Source: Desulfonatronum sp. (lineage in GTDB: Bacteria; Desulfobacterota; Desulfovibrionia; Desulfovibrionales; Desulfonatronaceae). From it: a DNA stretch of 5,382 bases. A program made the translations under genes and the position numbers. Where the stretch lies: assembly GCA_007127655.1 (NCBI GenBank), contig SKYX01000277.1, positions 1-5,382 of the forward strand, read 5' to 3'. The notes under the pieces were generated by a model that ran no database searches, had not been told where the DNA came from, and worked only from the letters and a program-made list of their open reading frames with translations. Shown piece by piece: positions 5,040 to 5,382 of the stretch (position 1 is its first letter; every line of letters begins with the position of its first letter).

Positions 5040-5382
5040 TTATTTTCTTGAAATCAAGATGTTATCAATGAGCCTCGCGTTGGCGAAGCGCACGGCCACC
5101 GCGATCAGGACCGGGCCGGACACCTCTTCCACGGGATAGAGCTGGTCCGGGTCCACAGCGGCCAGGTATTCAACGTGCCCCAGGGATATTTCCCGGGCAT
5201 ACGCCTCCCCCAGGGCCGCCAGGAGCACGGTCGCATCGGTCTCACCTTGCCCGACCATTTTTTCCACATGCAGCAGGCCGCGATGGATGGCCGGGGCCTG
5301 GGCCCGTTCTTCGGCAGAAAGATTGACGTTGCGCGAACTCAAGGCCAGACCGTCCGCCTCGCGTACAGTGGGCCGCCCATGG
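5040..5382 (-). CDS. panC: Pantothenate synthetase (pantoate-beta-alanine ligase), C-terminal part
   Basis: Only the last 113 residues are in the window; the frame is open to base 5382 and ends with TAA at 5040-5042. The fragment begins RPTVREADGLALSSRN, the PanC segment carrying the SSRN signature, equivalent to the KMSKS-like ATP-binding loop, where Ser-Ser-Arg contact ATP and the pantoyl-adenylate. It continues into the small C-terminal domain (YLAAVDPDQLYPVEEV, then VLIAVAVRFANARLIDNI), which closes over the active site. The enzyme joins pantoate to beta-alanine using ATP; the beta-alanine comes from PanD, encoded immediately downstream. The TTG at 5340-5342 lies inside the conserved segment and is a Leu codon, not the start. 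Confidence 0.96.
   Translation of the reverse strand, partial: HGRPTVREADGLALSSRNVNLSAEERAQAPAIHRGLLHVEKMVGQGETDATVLLAALGEAYAREISLGHVEYLAAVDPDQLYPVEEVSGPVLIAVAVRFANARLIDNILISRK

Noticed and set aside
1..5382. CRISPR array, insertion sequence or toxin-antitoxin pair
   Set aside because: No spaced direct repeats, no transposase-like frame with terminal inverted repeats, and no pair of small genes with toxin or antitoxin motifs were seen on either strand.

Overview
The window joins the end of an integrated mobile element (bases 1 to about 1532, + strand) to a conserved chromosomal locus (about 1533-5382, all genes on the - strand). The DNA is moderately GC-rich. The order panC-panD-DUF502-metK, a DUF721 gene, and a small lysine/arginine-rich gene with a Rho-N-like start resembles what I recall from sulfate-reducing Desulfovibrio-type bacteria (Desulfobacterota). 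That assignment is from memory and moderate in confidence; the sequence alone does not fix the genus.

Left region (1-1532): a truncated winged-helix protein, a small excisionase-like helix-turn-helix protein, and a full-length tyrosine recombinase form one tightly packed unit read towards a tRNA cluster. The helix-turn-helix reading frame overlaps the first 176 bases of the integrase gene. The integrase ends 65 bases from the 3' end of an intact tRNA-Glu gene, the usual arrangement for an element integrated at a tRNA 3' end. The gap holds a tandem 12-base repeat and two hairpins that could act as terminators or recombinase sites. The body of the element and its other attachment site lie outside the window to the left.

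tRNA region (1533-1800): tRNA-Gln(CTG) and tRNA-Glu(TTC), both with encoded CCA, are 12 bases apart and probably share one transcript from a promoter with a perfect TTGACA -35 box at 1734-1739. A strong hairpin followed by a T-rich tail, inside the last codons of the integrase gene, is placed to end this transcript.

Right region (1801-5382): in transcription order, panC (partial) and panD make pantothenate from aspartate-derived beta-alanine and pantoate; a DUF502 membrane protein follows; metK makes S-adenosylmethionine. After a 57-base inverted-repeat spacer come a DUF721 (DciA-like) gene and a short gene with a Rho-N-like segment and a basic coiled-coil tail. Junctions are tight: a 10-base gap, an ATGA overlap, and a metK ribosome-binding site built on the DUF502 stop codon. 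This suggests an operon with translational coupling.

I see no convincing new defence or metabolic system. The most interesting points are the overlapping regulator and integrase genes, the integrase-borne terminator facing the host tRNA operon, and the hairpin downstream of metK.
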